Below, one piece after another: positions 1-9,179 of a DNA stretch of 64,000 nt (position 1 is its first letter; each line of letters starts with the position of its first letter). The DNA is taken from the NCBI RefSeq assembly GCF_900111495.1, contig NZ_FOIU01000001.1, positions 248,001 through 312,000 on the forward strand, in the 5' to 3' direction. A program made the position numbers and the translations under genes. Below the pieces are notes generated by a model, which saw only the letters and a program-made list of their open reading frames with translations, did no database searches and was not told the DNA's origin. Origin of the DNA: Chryseobacterium wanjuense (lineage in GTDB: Bacteria > Bacteroidota > Bacteroidia > Flavobacteriales > Weeksellaceae).

Positions 1-611
1 TTTTAAAAGGCTTGAACATCTCTGTAAATCCGTATTTTTTTATAACTAAAAATTTCATCAATGAAGTTCCGACTGGCGTTCAGAATACGATCAGAGGAGT
101 ATTTCCGGTATGGTCGTATCAGCAGATTGATGCTAAAATGTACGGGATAGATCTGGATGTCAACTGGAAGCTTACAGACAATCTTACCTATGTAGGAAAA
201 GGGAGTTATGTCTACGGACAGGACGATACACACAGTGTTCCGTTGATTTTAATGATGCCTCCGAATTTTTCCAATGCATTGCAATTCAATAAAGAAAACT
301 GGAATCATTTCTATCTTACCTTAGAAAATCAGACATTTTTGAGACAAGACAGATTTCCGGTGTACAATGCCACAATTCCGGTGTATGTAGATGGAAATGA
401 AGTGGAGAAAACCGTTGATTTCAGTACTCCGCCAAGCGGTTATTCCCTTTGGAATATTCAGGCGGGAATCAACATCAGCAAAAATCTTTCTGCAGGTCTT
501 ATTGTGAATAATCTTTTCGATGTTTCGTACAGAGATTATCTTAATAGAATGAGGTTTTTCGCAGATGAAGCAGGAAGAAACTTTATTGTAAACTTTAGAT
601 ACAGATTCTAA
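1..611 (+). CDS. TonB-dependent receptor, C-terminal part (truncated by window edge)
   Basis: The reading frame is open from the first bases, so the 5' part lies outside the window. The visible 200 or so residues alternate aromatic and polar residues as in outer-membrane beta-strands. They end YRDYLNRMRFF...NFIVNFRYRF, the typical last strands of a TonB-dependent receptor with a C-terminal aromatic residue. It would import a ligand across the outer membrane using TonB/ExbBD energy. The ligand is not identifiable without the plug domain. A small lipoprotein gene follows 52 bp downstream on the same strand and is probably co-transcribed with it. Confidence 0.85.
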   Translation, partial: LKGLNISVNPYFFITKNFINEVPTGVQNTIRGVFPVWSYQQIDAKMYGIDLDVNWKLTDNLTYVGKGSYVYGQDDTHSVPLILMMPPNFSNALQFNKENWNHFYLTLENQTFLRQDRFPVYNATIPVYVDGNEVEKTVDFSTPPSGYSLWNIQAGINISKNLSAGLIVNNLFDVSYRDYLNRMRFFADEAGRNFIVNFRYRF

Positions 612-663
612 AGACTTTCAAAAAATTATTTAAACAAAATTTACAATCTTAAATTTTTTAAAA

Positions 664-1236
664 ATGAACAAATTATTCAATACTAAAAATATTTTCAAAT
701 TATTAGCTGTTTTATTCATCGCAATCACTGTAGTTTCTTGTCAGAGAGACGGCTCTGCGGAGGAGGACGATATTCCGCAGGAAGAACTTACCAATGTGGT
801 TCTTCTGGTAACTGAAGACACCCCCGGAGCGATAACCAACAGTTACAATTACAGTATCGGGGCAGGAGGAACGCAGACAATTCCGTTAGTTGACGGGAAA
901 TCTTATAATGTAGAAGTAAAATTTAAAAACGGGAATGAAGATGTAACTCAGGAAATTATTGATGCTAAAGACGAGCACTTTTTAATTTTTGATTTTCCGA
1001 AATCCAATATCAGCATTACCAGAGAAGATACTTCAGCTTCTACAGGAGCTCTTGGAAAGGTAGGACTGCTCACAAAATGGAACGTTGTAAAAGTGGTGAA
1101 TTCTTCTGCGCCATTCTTAAAATTAGACTTAATTCATGCGCCGCAGAGTGCAAGTCCGGCGCAAAACGGAACTGCTTGGGGAAGTGTTGTAGGAGGGGAA
1201 ACAGATGCTGAAGCTACATTTAACTTAAGCAATTAA
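664..1236 (+). CDS. Small lipoprotein encoded next to a TonB-dependent receptor
   Basis: A 190-residue protein with a lipoprotein signal peptide: a hydrophobic core, then lipobox VVSC with Cys at about residue 26 and an acidic stretch after it. The mature part is beta-rich with conserved-looking stations: EDVTQEI, DEHFLIFDF, LDLIHAP and a closing GGETDAEATFNL. From memory this pattern matches a flavobacterial family annotated as 'type 1 periplasmic binding fold superfamily protein' that recurs beside TonB receptors. The two His residues (DEH and IHAP) could bind a metal or ligand, which is inference. It ends the receptor operon, with a terminator right after. Function is not established. Confidence 0.75.
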   Translation: MNKLFNTKNIFKLLAVLFIAITVVSCQRDGSAEEDDIPQEELTNVVLLVTEDTPGAITNSYNYSIGAGGTQTIPLVDGKSYNVEVKFKNGNEDVTQEIIDAKDEHFLIFDFPKSNISITREDTSASTGALGKVGLLTKWNVVKVVNSSAPFLKLDLIHAPQSASPAQNGTAWGSVVGGETDAEATFNLSN

Positions 1237-1257
1237 TATATCCTTAATCTTGTTAGC

Positions 1258-1288
1258 AAAACCACCGGGAATTTTCTGGTGGTTTTTT
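1258..1288 (+). terminator. Rho-independent terminator of receptor-lipoprotein operon
   Basis: Inverted repeat AACCACCGGG / CTGGTGGTT with a short AT loop, followed by a T-run, 22 bp after the lipoprotein stop codon. Confidence 0.85.
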
Positions 1289-1311
1289 CGTGGTAAATTT
1301 TCAGTTAGTTT

Positions 1312-1344
1312 AAACAAAAAATAAAACCTCCTGAATAAGGAGGC
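1312..1344 (-). terminator. Terminator for the minus-strand secreted-protein genes
   Basis: Stem CCTCC / GGAGG at 1327-1343 with a 7-nt loop. On the minus strand it is followed by a U-rich tract (the A-rich run at 1315-1326). It lies just downstream of the 1379-1918 gene. Confidence 0.7.
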
Positions 1345-1378
1345 ATTATAAAATTTATTTTTAAAATTAAGTCTAAAA

Positions 1379-1918
1379 TTACGGCATCCAATAAGACCAT
1401 TTGCTTCCGTTGAAAACAGCTAGACGTTTTGCACCGGTTTTGTTCACGTACACCATCATTCCCGGAGATGGAGTCGGGATATTTCTTACATCTTCCACGA
1501 TAGGCAGTACCATCGATTTGGTAGTAGATTCCAGCACCAAAACTCCATTGGCTGTGCTCGATGCCGCTCCCATGATCACTTTTTCACCTGCTCCTTCAGC
1601 CATTTGTGCCACCGTAGGCTGAGTCGCCAAAGCTGTGGTTACATCGGCATCCTGACCGCTGAGATCAACCCATGTTCCGTTATAATATTTTATACGGGCT
1701 TTCGTGGGATCGGTTGCATCGAGAATCAAAGTTCCTTCCGCAGGGGTTGTCGGTAATGTTCTTACGTAAGGTAAGATGATTCCTTTATTCTGATTGGGGG
1801 CAAAATCTAATAAGACAGAGGTTTTTACGGACGCTGTACCAAGAGCATCTCCTACGATAACCTGGGCGCTTGAAAATATGGTTATTACTATCAATAATCC
1901 GGATATTATTTTTTTCAT
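1379..1918 (-). CDS. Secreted protein with two 'GxVLP ... YxGxxW' modules
   Basis: A 179-residue protein with an N-terminal signal peptide (MKKIISGLLIVITIFSSAQ). After it come two related modules. The first runs from NKGIILPYVR to YYNGTWVDL (about residues 43-88). The second runs from KSMVLPIVED through GMMVYV to FNGSKWSYW (about 134-177). The same module closes the neighbouring 1952-3409 protein and occurs in the 42779-43579 protein. Such modules are common in secreted Bacteroidota proteins and look structural or surface-exposed. I know no assigned enzymatic role. It lies 33 bp downstream of the 1952-3409 gene, so the two are probably one operon. Confidence 0.7.
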   Translation of the reverse strand: MKKIISGLLIVITIFSSAQVIVGDALGTASVKTSVLLDFAPNQNKGIILPYVRTLPTTPAEGTLILDATDPTKARIKYYNGTWVDLSGQDADVTTALATQPTVAQMAEGAGEKVIMGAASSTANGVLVLESTTKSMVLPIVEDVRNIPTPSPGMMVYVNKTGAKRLAVFNGSKWSYWMP

Positions 1919-1951
1919 TGTTTTAATTTTTGAGGTAAATTTTTAAATTAA

Positions 1952-3409
1952 TTAAGGACAAGTTGCCGTACTGAAGCAGCTCCAAGCCGTTCCGTCATAG
2001 AGTTTTAAACATTTAGCCATAGTGTCATACACCATCATTCCTTCCTGAGGAGATACGATGGCATTTACCTGAGCCGTTGTCATTCTTGAAATTACAAATC
2101 CTTTATTATTAGATTCTAAAACCAGGTGAGCCGATTTTCTGCTCGCCGGCCAGCTTCCGTCATTTGGGCTTACTTTTTGTAAAAGGGAAATTCCTACTTT
2201 ACTGTCTGCGCCTGCTGTTGTGGTATTGGCATCATCGTAGCATACACATCTCTGGATAAAATAATCATTGGTTGTCCCGTAATAAGTATCTCCGTACACC
2301 GGTGAAGATGTTGAAACGAAGTTATTGGTAGAACCGTTCGTGCCTTGCTGCTTAATTTGAAATTTAAATGTTTCATTAGGTTCATAAACCACATCATTTA
2401 CAGAAGCAATATTCATCCTGATTCCGTCTTCATCGTTCGTCGGGCTCGAATATCCGGGTGTAACACCGCCGTCATAGTTCCCGATAGGGATTGTTACCAG
2501 ATACATGCTGCTTCCCGCTGTATGAGTCACCACTGGTGTACCATTGGAATTGGCAACCCCAGTCACGGTAATATCGCTGTCTGAAGCGAAAGCAGTACCA
2601 TTGGAAGGATTGATCAGCTCAAAAGCCACCGTTGTTGCTGTCGTTACGGCACCACTGATTCTCATAAATAAAGTTCCGTCGCTCAAACCTTCGCAGGCTG
2701 TTAAAGAATTAGAAAATTTTAAATCGATAAGTGGATTAAGCGTAATTCTGATATCATCCAATAAATTACCTGCACCTGGACTGGTGGTATTCACCGCCCT
2801 GAATCCCACTCTGTAAACACCGGAAGTTCCTGTAAATGTATAAGTTCCTGAATTGGTAGACCACGCTGCTGTGCTTGAAGGCAATGCTGTTTGTCTTATG
2901 GTAGCTATATTTACCTGGTTTTGATCTTCAATGACCATTGCGGCGCGCTCCGAAGTGTCTAGTCTGGCTCTGTGTCTGAAATTGAAATTGATGATATCGC
3001 CATTGGCTAAATACATATTCTGATAGATCATAGAACTTACATAGGCATTCAGCTCGACAAAGTTGGTTCCCTGTGCCGCAGGTACACCGCCAAAGCCCGT
3101 TCCCCAGACTTCTACGGGGTGACAGGCGCCAACAACACCCACGGTACAAGATCCTGCCTGAGCCGGGTGGGAAGTGTACCACGGAGAACTCACCGTTAAT
3201 CCTGCATCGAAACTGGCTCCAAATCCGAAGTTGGTATCAGTTTGCTGTACTGTTCCATTGGCAACTCCAAATTCGAGTCCGGGATTCACAATTACTCTTG
3301 TCTGTGCTAAAATGTTTTGGGAAATACTTAAAAATAAGAATATAACTACAGGAAATCCAAAAGATTTTTTACTTATTGGAAGTCTTGTAATCCGGGTGGA
3401 TATTTTCAT
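1952..3409 (-). CDS. Secreted multidomain protein: jelly-roll (DUF642-like), Calx-beta-like, C-terminal module
   Basis: A 485-residue protein with a signal sequence ending near NILAQT. Residues about 38-225 (NPGLEFG, VEVWGTGFG, AQGTNFVELNAY, NLLDDIRITL) resemble a galactose-binding-like or DUF642-type jelly roll. Residues about 240-375 (VAFELINPSNGTAF, EPNETFKFQI) resemble a Calx-beta-type repeat. The last 60 residues carry NKGFVISRM, GMMVYDT and LYDGTAWSCF, the module shared with the next gene. It is probably cell-surface or extracellular, possibly carbohydrate- or matrix-binding. The domain names are by eye. I see no type IX secretion tail. Confidence 0.65.
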   Translation of the reverse strand: MKISTRITRLPISKKSFGFPVVIFLFLSISQNILAQTRVIVNPGLEFGVANGTVQQTDTNFGFGASFDAGLTVSSPWYTSHPAQAGSCTVGVVGACHPVEVWGTGFGGVPAAQGTNFVELNAYVSSMIYQNMYLANGDIINFNFRHRARLDTSERAAMVIEDQNQVNIATIRQTALPSSTAAWSTNSGTYTFTGTSGVYRVGFRAVNTTSPGAGNLLDDIRITLNPLIDLKFSNSLTACEGLSDGTLFMRISGAVTTATTVAFELINPSNGTAFASDSDITVTGVANSNGTPVVTHTAGSSMYLVTIPIGNYDGGVTPGYSSPTNDEDGIRMNIASVNDVVYEPNETFKFQIKQQGTNGSTNNFVSTSSPVYGDTYYGTTNDYFIQRCVCYDDANTTTAGADSKVGISLLQKVSPNDGSWPASRKSAHLVLESNNKGFVISRMTTAQVNAIVSPQEGMMVYDTMAKCLKLYDGTAWSCFSTATCP

Positions 3410-3883
3410 AATTTATTGTTTATTAATGCTTTTAAGAATAAAAAGCTGATTTAGATTAAATGAATTGTGTTTTAAAATTTTATTTGAATTTTATGGTATG
3501 CATACGATGGGACTCTAAAGAAGGGGATGTGTGTAGATTTTTAATTTTAAAGTGTTGAGGGAATAGTTTAATAATTGATTAAAATAATGATTTATAGTTG
3601 CAAAAATAAATAAAAAATAAATTTTTAATGTTTATTTTTTATTAAATTTACATAATTGTGGTATGAATTAATCAATTTATTTAAATATGATTAAAAATAG
3701 TAAGCAGGTTATTCTTAATAATTATAATGAGTTTTATTTTAATTTAAAATTCAAATCCGCATAAAAAATTGCGACAATAATTGGGTTATGTGTCTTTTAA
3801 CATTATTTAGCTTTTAAGTTGATTTTAAATGAGTGATTTTCATAAAAAATTCATATTTTTGCATCCTAAAATTTTAATCAATA
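3410..3883. other. AT-rich divergent intergenic region
   Basis: 474 bp without a plausible gene. It separates the minus-strand secreted-protein operon from trigger factor. Minus strand: a TAnnTTTG-type -7 box at 3601-3608 would serve the secreted proteins with a leader of about 190 nt. Plus strand: TATTTTTG at 3854-3861 lies 22 bp before the trigger factor ATG. No structured RNA was recognised. Confidence 0.5.
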
Positions 3884-5218
3884 ATGAAGGTTACCGCAAA
3901 AAACCATGATGATGTAAGTGCAATACTTACAGTGACATTGGAAAAATCTGACTACAAAGAAAAAGTAGAGAAGCAATTGATTAATTATGCTAAAAATGCG
4001 CAAGTTCCTGGTTTCAGAAAAGGGAAAGTGCCTTTGAGTATGGTTAGAAAACAATATGAAGCAGGTATTGCATTCGAAGAAATCAACAAACAGGTTTCTG
4101 ACGCTTTGAACAACTATGTTAATGAAAACAAATTAAGATTAGTTGGTCAGCCTGTTCCTCAGCCAGTAAACGAATTCGATTACAATGCTGATCAGTTGGA
4201 AGTTGCTTTTGAAGTAGGATACGAGCCTGCATTTACTATAGATTTAGCTAAATATGAAGCGCCTCACTACAAGGTAGAAGCTTCTGAAAAAGAAATCAAC
4301 AAGAGCATTGAAAACATGCAGAAGCGTTTTGCTGAGCAGGTTCCTCAAGATAAAATCACTAAAGATTCTTATATCGCTTTAGAAGTTTCTCAGGTTGTAG
4401 AAGAAGATGCTGAAGGAGAGCACCACCACCATCCAAAGAACGTTACCATCACTGCTGAAAACAAAGAAGCTTTCAAATTGGTAAAATCTTTGAAAATGGA
4501 CGGATCTGTAAGAGTATCTAAAGAAACTCTTGCTGGTGACGAAGAATTGGCTAAAGAATTAGGATTCAGCAAAGAAGAAGTAGAACACTTACACCACAAT
4601 GAAGTAGAGGTAAAAGTAAAAGATTTCTATTCTTTGAACCTTGCTGAGCTGAACCAGGAGCTTTTCGATAAAGTATATGGTGAAGGAAACATCAAGTCTG
4701 AAGAAGAATTGAAAGAAAAAGTAAAGTCTGAATTAGACGAATACTTCCAGCAAAATGCTGATGTTCACTTTGTAAATAAAGTATTGGAGCAGGTTTCTGA
4801 AAAAGAAGAAGTAAAACTTCCTGAAGAATTCCTTGTAAAATGGTTATTGTTCTCAAACCAGAACATCCAGTCTGCAGATCAGGCTAAAGAAATCCTTGAA
4901 GCTGAGAAAAACCAATTGAAATATCAGATCATCGAAGGAAAATTGATGACAGACAACGAAATTCAATTAGACTATGCTGATGTTTTAGGACAGGCTGAGC
5001 AGTTGGTAAGAAACCAGTTGGCAATCTACGGAATCCACCACTTAGGAGATGAAGAGATCCAGAAATATGCTGTTGAAATGTTGAAAGACCAGGAGCAGGT
5101 AAGACAAATTTCTTCTGAAGTTGCTATGACGAAACTTAAGGATGTAATCCTAGAGAAAGCTAGCAAAAAAGAAACTAAAATTTCTCACGACGAATTTTTA
5201 GAAGAACTTAAAAAATAA
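3884..5218 (+). CDS. tig: Trigger factor, ribosome-associated chaperone
   Basis: A 444-residue trigger factor, the peptidyl-prolyl isomerase-type chaperone that docks at the ribosomal exit tunnel. The N-terminal ribosome-binding signature reads GFRKGKVP (residues 43-50). A PPIase-like middle domain and a long helical C-terminal domain follow. Length fits the family. The middle domain carries a natural HHHH at 180-183 after an acidic run, and HLHH at 235-238. These are unusual and might bind metal, which is inference. It starts at ATG 3884, 22 bp after a TATTTTTG -7 box, and has its own terminator, so it is probably monocistronic. Confidence 0.93.
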   Translation: MKVTAKNHDDVSAILTVTLEKSDYKEKVEKQLINYAKNAQVPGFRKGKVPLSMVRKQYEAGIAFEEINKQVSDALNNYVNENKLRLVGQPVPQPVNEFDYNADQLEVAFEVGYEPAFTIDLAKYEAPHYKVEASEKEINKSIENMQKRFAEQVPQDKITKDSYIALEVSQVVEEDAEGEHHHHPKNVTITAENKEAFKLVKSLKMDGSVRVSKETLAGDEELAKELGFSKEEVEHLHHNEVEVKVKDFYSLNLAELNQELFDKVYGEGNIKSEEELKEKVKSELDEYFQQNADVHFVNKVLEQVSEKEEVKLPEEFLVKWLLFSNQNIQSADQAKEILEAEKNQLKYQIIEGKLMTDNEIQLDYADVLGQAEQLVRNQLAIYGIHHLGDEEIQKYAVEMLKDQEQVRQISSEVAMTKLKDVILEKASKKETKISHDEFLEELKK

Positions 5219-5239
5219 TTTATTTTAAGATAAATATTT

Positions 5240-5268
5240 AAAAACCACCAATTTTTGGTGGTTTTTTT
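5240..5268 (+). terminator. Rho-independent terminator after tig
   Basis: AACCACCA / TGGTGGTT stem with an ATTTT loop and a seven-T tail, 25 bp after the stop codon. Confidence 0.9.
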
Positions 5269-5331
5269 ATTCATAATCTGTTTTCTCTTTATTCACACAA
5301 TATTCCTATATTTACGGTCTAAACTTAGTAT

Positions 5332-6024
5332 ATGAGAAAATTTGTCATTCCGTTTTTCTGTGCTGTACTTTTTTCTACATCAGTAGCTGCACAACAGACC
5401 ACTGCAGCTCCCACGAAAACGGAGACTGTAAAATCGAAATTAACTCCTAAAGAAGTCGTAGACAGTTATCTGAAAGCTCTTGGCGGAAAGGAAAAATTAG
5501 AATCGATAAAAACTACCGTTATGGAAAATACACTTACTGTACCGGGATTGCCTGCTGAAGTTACGATGGTGACAAAGAAAATGGGCAACAAATTCAAATC
5601 TGAGCAGTCGGTAATGGGACAAAAAATGGTTCAGTTTTTTGATGGTGAAAAAGGATATTTTGACCAAATGGGACAGAAGCATGACATTCCAGCTGATAAA
5701 ATTGCAGAGCTAAAGAAAAGCAAAGTGATCGATGCATTAGCTTACGATCCTGCGAGCTACACAAGCGTTACTGTTGAAAAAATCGACGGAAAAGACTACA
5801 ACGTCCTGAATTCTGATAAAGGAAAATTCTATTTTGATAATGCTACAGGATTATTGTACAAGTCTTCAGGGTCTGAAGGAAATGCAACGGTAAAAAGCTA
5901 TATGACTGTAGACGGAATAAAGTTCCCGGCAGAGATCGAAGCTGAAGGAAACGGACAAAAAGTGACCATTAAAACCACTAAAGTAACGATCAACTCAGGC
6001 GTTACGGATGCTGATTTTAAATAA
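5332..6024 (+). CDS. Periplasmic LolA-like (outer-membrane lipoprotein-sorting-like) protein
   Basis: A 230-residue protein with a signal peptide cut near VAAQQ. The mature part starts with LTPKEVVDSYLKALGGKEKL, a helix seen at the front of many Bacteroidota LolA/LolB-like or 'outer membrane lipoprotein-sorting' proteins. Repeated antiparallel strands follow (KFYFDNATGLLYKSS, GIKFPAEIEAEG). It probably folds as a half-barrel that binds a lipid or hydrophobic ligand. A related domain is often found near M16 peptidases, as here, 163 bp before one. I cannot tell whether it is the functional LolA. Confidence 0.65.
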   Translation: MRKFVIPFFCAVLFSTSVAAQQTTAAPTKTETVKSKLTPKEVVDSYLKALGGKEKLESIKTTVMENTLTVPGLPAEVTMVTKKMGNKFKSEQSVMGQKMVQFFDGEKGYFDQMGQKHDIPADKIAELKKSKVIDALAYDPASYTSVTVEKIDGKDYNVLNSDKGKFYFDNATGLLYKSSGSEGNATVKSYMTVDGIKFPAEIEAEGNGQKVTIKTTKVTINSGVTDADFK

Positions 6025-6054
6025 GACATTTAACATAATAACATGAAAGGCTGG

Positions 6055-6078
6055 AATTTCCGGTCTTTTTTTGTTTTT
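6055..6078 (+). terminator. Probable terminator
   Basis: Short hairpin AGGCTGG / CCGGTCTT with two wobble pairs and an AATTT loop, followed by a long T-run. Confidence 0.6.
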
Positions 6079-6187
6079 ATTAATAAATTTAACTCAATTT
6101 TAACTCGAAGAATACGAAAAAACATTTCCTTACGTTGTGAATAATATATAATTTTAGCCATCTAAAAAAATTAATAATCAACATACT

Positions 6188-9049
6188 ATGAAAAAAATGA
6201 TTTCATCATTTGCAGTGATCGTTCTGATGTCTGCCAATGTTTTTGCACAGAATATTCCTACAGATCCTTCTGTAAAAATCGGGACTCTTCCGAACGGAAT
6301 GAAGTATTATATCAAAAAAAACACACTGCCTGAAAAGAAGGTAGATTTCAGATTGGCCATCAACGCGGGATCTATTCTTGAAGATGAAAATCAAAGAGGT
6401 CTGGCGCATTTCATGGAGCACATGAACTTCAATGGAACAAAAAACTTTCCAGACAACAAATTGGTAGATTTTCTACAGTCGATCGGTGTGAAATTCGGAC
6501 AACACCTTAATGCCTACACAAGTTTCGACGAGACGGTTTACATGCTTCCTGTACCTTTAGACAAGCCGGGAAACCTGGATGCCGGGCTGAAAGTAATGGA
6601 AGACTGGGCGTTTAACGCAACACTTTCCGATGAGCAGATCAACAAAGAGAGAGGCGTTGTTTTGGAAGAATTAAGACTTGGTTTAGGCGCTGATAAAAGA
6701 ATGTCAGACAAATACCTTCCGAAATTATTATACAAATCTCAATATGCAGACAGACTGCCGATCGGTAAAAAAGAAGTCTTGGAAAATTTCAAACCGGATG
6801 TGATCAGAAAATTCCATCAGGATTGGTACAGACCCGATCTGATGGCGATTGTGGTAGTGGGAGATATTAATGTAGATGAGGTTGAGAAAAAAATTAAAGA
6901 TAATTTCAGCAAATATAAAAATCCTTCAAAGCCAAGAGAAAGAAAAGTTTTCGATTTACCGAATCATAAAGAGACTTTAGTGGCGGTAGAGACCGATCCG
7001 GATGCTACAAGTTCGATGGTTCAGTTTATCATGAAAGATGCTGAGGCGTATCAGCCAGATGTTACGGTTGAACAGTATAACCAGAGTCTCATAGAAAATC
7101 TTACATCAACGATGCTGAACAACAGATTAAGAGAATTAGTGAATTCAACGAATCCTCCGTTCACTTACGGTTCGGTTTATCATGGCGGAACCTATGCAAG
7201 AAGCAAAGAAGGTTTCCAGGGATTTGCCATGGTAAAAGAAGGAAATCAGCTTAATGCATTGAAAGTGCTTTTGGAAGAGACAGAAAGAGCAAAAAGATTC
7301 GGGTTTACCCAAACGGAATTAGACAGAGCAAAAGCTCAGGTTTTATCAAATCTTGAAAGATCTTACAACAACCGCGACAAAACGGAAAGTGAAGTGTTGG
7401 TAGACGAATATGTAAGAAACTTCCTTGAGCAGGAGCCAATGCCGGGAATTGCCTGGGAATATGAGGATACGAAGAAGTTTTTACCTTCCGTAACATTAGC
7501 CCAGACCAATGATATTATTAAAAAATTTGTAAAAGACGACAGCAGGGTAGTTGTCATTACCGGACCTAAAAAAGATAATGTAACAATGCCTACGGAAGCG
7601 ATGGTTTTAAATACTTTCGAAGGAGTGAAAATGGCAGATCTTAAACCTTACCAGGAAAAAGAAACCATTAAAAATCTAGTAAAACCTTTCAAATCTGAAG
7701 GGAAAATTGCCAAAACCGAAACCGACGCAAAATTAGGAACAACAACCTGGACATTGAGCAACGGTGCAAAAGTGACTTTCAAAAAAACCGACTTTAAAGA
7801 TGATGAAATTGTTTTCTCAGCAAGAAGTATGGGAGGAAGCTCTTTGATCAACGATGCAGATTATAATAAAACTCAGTTTGCCTTCCCTGCCTTATCAGAA
7901 GCAGGTGTTAATGGATATTCAAAAGCTGATCTTACCAATTATCTGGCCGGAAAACAGGTGAGCGTAAACCCTGCCGTAACCGGTATATTTGAAGGAGTTT
8001 CAGGAAAAACCAACCAGAAAGACCTGGGTACGGCTATGGAGCTGATGTATGCTTATTTCACAGGATTAAATTACAATCCGGATTCTTTTAATGCTTATAA
8101 AACAAAACAATCTGCAATGCTGGATAACCTGTTGGCTAATCCTCAGTTTTACTTCTCCAGCGAGCATGCAAAGTTTATGAATCAGAAAAACCCTAGATTC
8201 ATCGGAATTGTTCCTATGGAAAAAGACTGGGCAAATACAGATTATAAAAAAGCGTACGATATTTACAAAGAAAAATTTGCAAACGCAGGAAACTTCCATT
8301 TCTATTTTGTAGGAAATATTGATGAAGCAAGATTTAAAAATGAAGTTTTACAATATATTGCAAGCCTTCCTTCAACCGGAAAGTCAGGCAGCTTCAAAGA
8401 TACGGGCTACAGACAGATGACCGGAGATTTTACAAAAACCTATAAAAAAGGAAAAGATCCTAAAAGTATGGTAACGATCTCTTACGCAGGCGAAGCTCCT
8501 TACAATGAAAAAGAAGCACTGGCTCTGGAAGCTCTGGGTGAAGTGGCAACAATAAAAGTCATTGAAAAGCTGAGAGAAGATGAAAGCGGAATCTATGGAG
8601 GAGGCGCAAGAGGCGGAATGTATAAGGTACCTTTTAATAGCTACAGTTTCAGCATCAACTTCCCTTGTGGACCGGAAAATGCTGAAAAACTGACAAAAAG
8701 TGCATTGACGGAACTTCAGAAGCTCATCGATAAAGGTCCTGAACAAAAAGATCTTGATAAATATAAAGAAGGTGAGTACAATGACCACAAAACAAGTCTG
8801 AGAGACAATATGTACTGGATGAATGCTCTTACAAAAAATCAAATGGACGGAAGCGATAAATACGAAATCCTGAATTATGAAGATAAAGTAAAAGCTTTAA
8901 CAGTAAAAGACCTTCAGGATGTAGGAAAAAAATACCTTACAAAAGGCAGAATTGTAGCAACTCTAATGCCGGAAGACGGCTGGGAAAATGCTAAAAAAGA
9001 AGAACCGAAAGTAGAAGCTGCTGTCATAAAAGCAGGCGCTGCCAACTAG
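6188..9049 (+). CDS. M16 family zinc metallopeptidase, periplasmic
   Basis: A 953-residue double-domain M16 (pitrilysin/insulysin-like) peptidase with a signal peptide ending VFAQ. The inverted zinc motif HFMEH is at residues 74-78, and the third-ligand helix (KERGVVLEELR) follows about 75 residues later. Two further M16 domains follow; the C-terminal half lacks a zinc motif, as usual for the inactive half. It probably degrades peptides in the periplasm. It is followed by a strong terminator and preceded by a LolA-like gene on the same strand. Confidence 0.9.
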   Translation: MKKMISSFAVIVLMSANVFAQNIPTDPSVKIGTLPNGMKYYIKKNTLPEKKVDFRLAINAGSILEDENQRGLAHFMEHMNFNGTKNFPDNKLVDFLQSIGVKFGQHLNAYTSFDETVYMLPVPLDKPGNLDAGLKVMEDWAFNATLSDEQINKERGVVLEELRLGLGADKRMSDKYLPKLLYKSQYADRLPIGKKEVLENFKPDVIRKFHQDWYRPDLMAIVVVGDINVDEVEKKIKDNFSKYKNPSKPRERKVFDLPNHKETLVAVETDPDATSSMVQFIMKDAEAYQPDVTVEQYNQSLIENLTSTMLNNRLRELVNSTNPPFTYGSVYHGGTYARSKEGFQGFAMVKEGNQLNALKVLLEETERAKRFGFTQTELDRAKAQVLSNLERSYNNRDKTESEVLVDEYVRNFLEQEPMPGIAWEYEDTKKFLPSVTLAQTNDIIKKFVKDDSRVVVITGPKKDNVTMPTEAMVLNTFEGVKMADLKPYQEKETIKNLVKPFKSEGKIAKTETDAKLGTTTWTLSNGAKVTFKKTDFKDDEIVFSARSMGGSSLINDADYNKTQFAFPALSEAGVNGYSKADLTNYLAGKQVSVNPAVTGIFEGVSGKTNQKDLGTAMELMYAYFTGLNYNPDSFNAYKTKQSAMLDNLLANPQFYFSSEHAKFMNQKNPRFIGIVPMEKDWANTDYKKAYDIYKEKFANAGNFHFYFVGNIDEARFKNEVLQYIASLPSTGKSGSFKDTGYRQMTGDFTKTYKKGKDPKSMVTISYAGEAPYNEKEALALEALGEVATIKVIEKLREDESGIYGGGARGGMYKVPFNSYSFSINFPCGPENAEKLTKSALTELQKLIDKGPEQKDLDKYKEGEYNDHKTSLRDNMYWMNALTKNQMDGSDKYEILNYEDKVKALTVKDLQDVGKKYLTKGRIVATLMPEDGWENAKKEEPKVEAAVIKAGAAN

Positions 9050-9072
9050 TATTCGATATAAATTTCAAAATA

Positions 9073-9108
9073 AAACCCGTCTCATCAATCTGATGAGACG
9101 GGTTTGTT
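9073..9108 (+). terminator. Strong terminator after the M16 peptidase
   Basis: A 15-bp perfect stem (AAACCCGTCTCATCA / TGATGAGACGGGTTT) with a 3-nt loop. Confidence 0.9.
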
Positions 9109-9179
9109 TATGTTAAGTAATTAATTTTTTAAATATTTTTGTCTTTTCGCAGGAATCAACAAAAAAACCTCCACCTCAA

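Noticed and set aside
4427..4438. HHHH in trigger factor as a cloning tag
   Set aside because: It lies in mid-domain, has natural codons and no vector sequence around it.
8384..8842. Long open frame on the strand opposite the M16 peptidase
   Set aside because: It lies wholly within a well-supported gene, and its translation is Phe/Ile-rich low complexity with no family resemblance.
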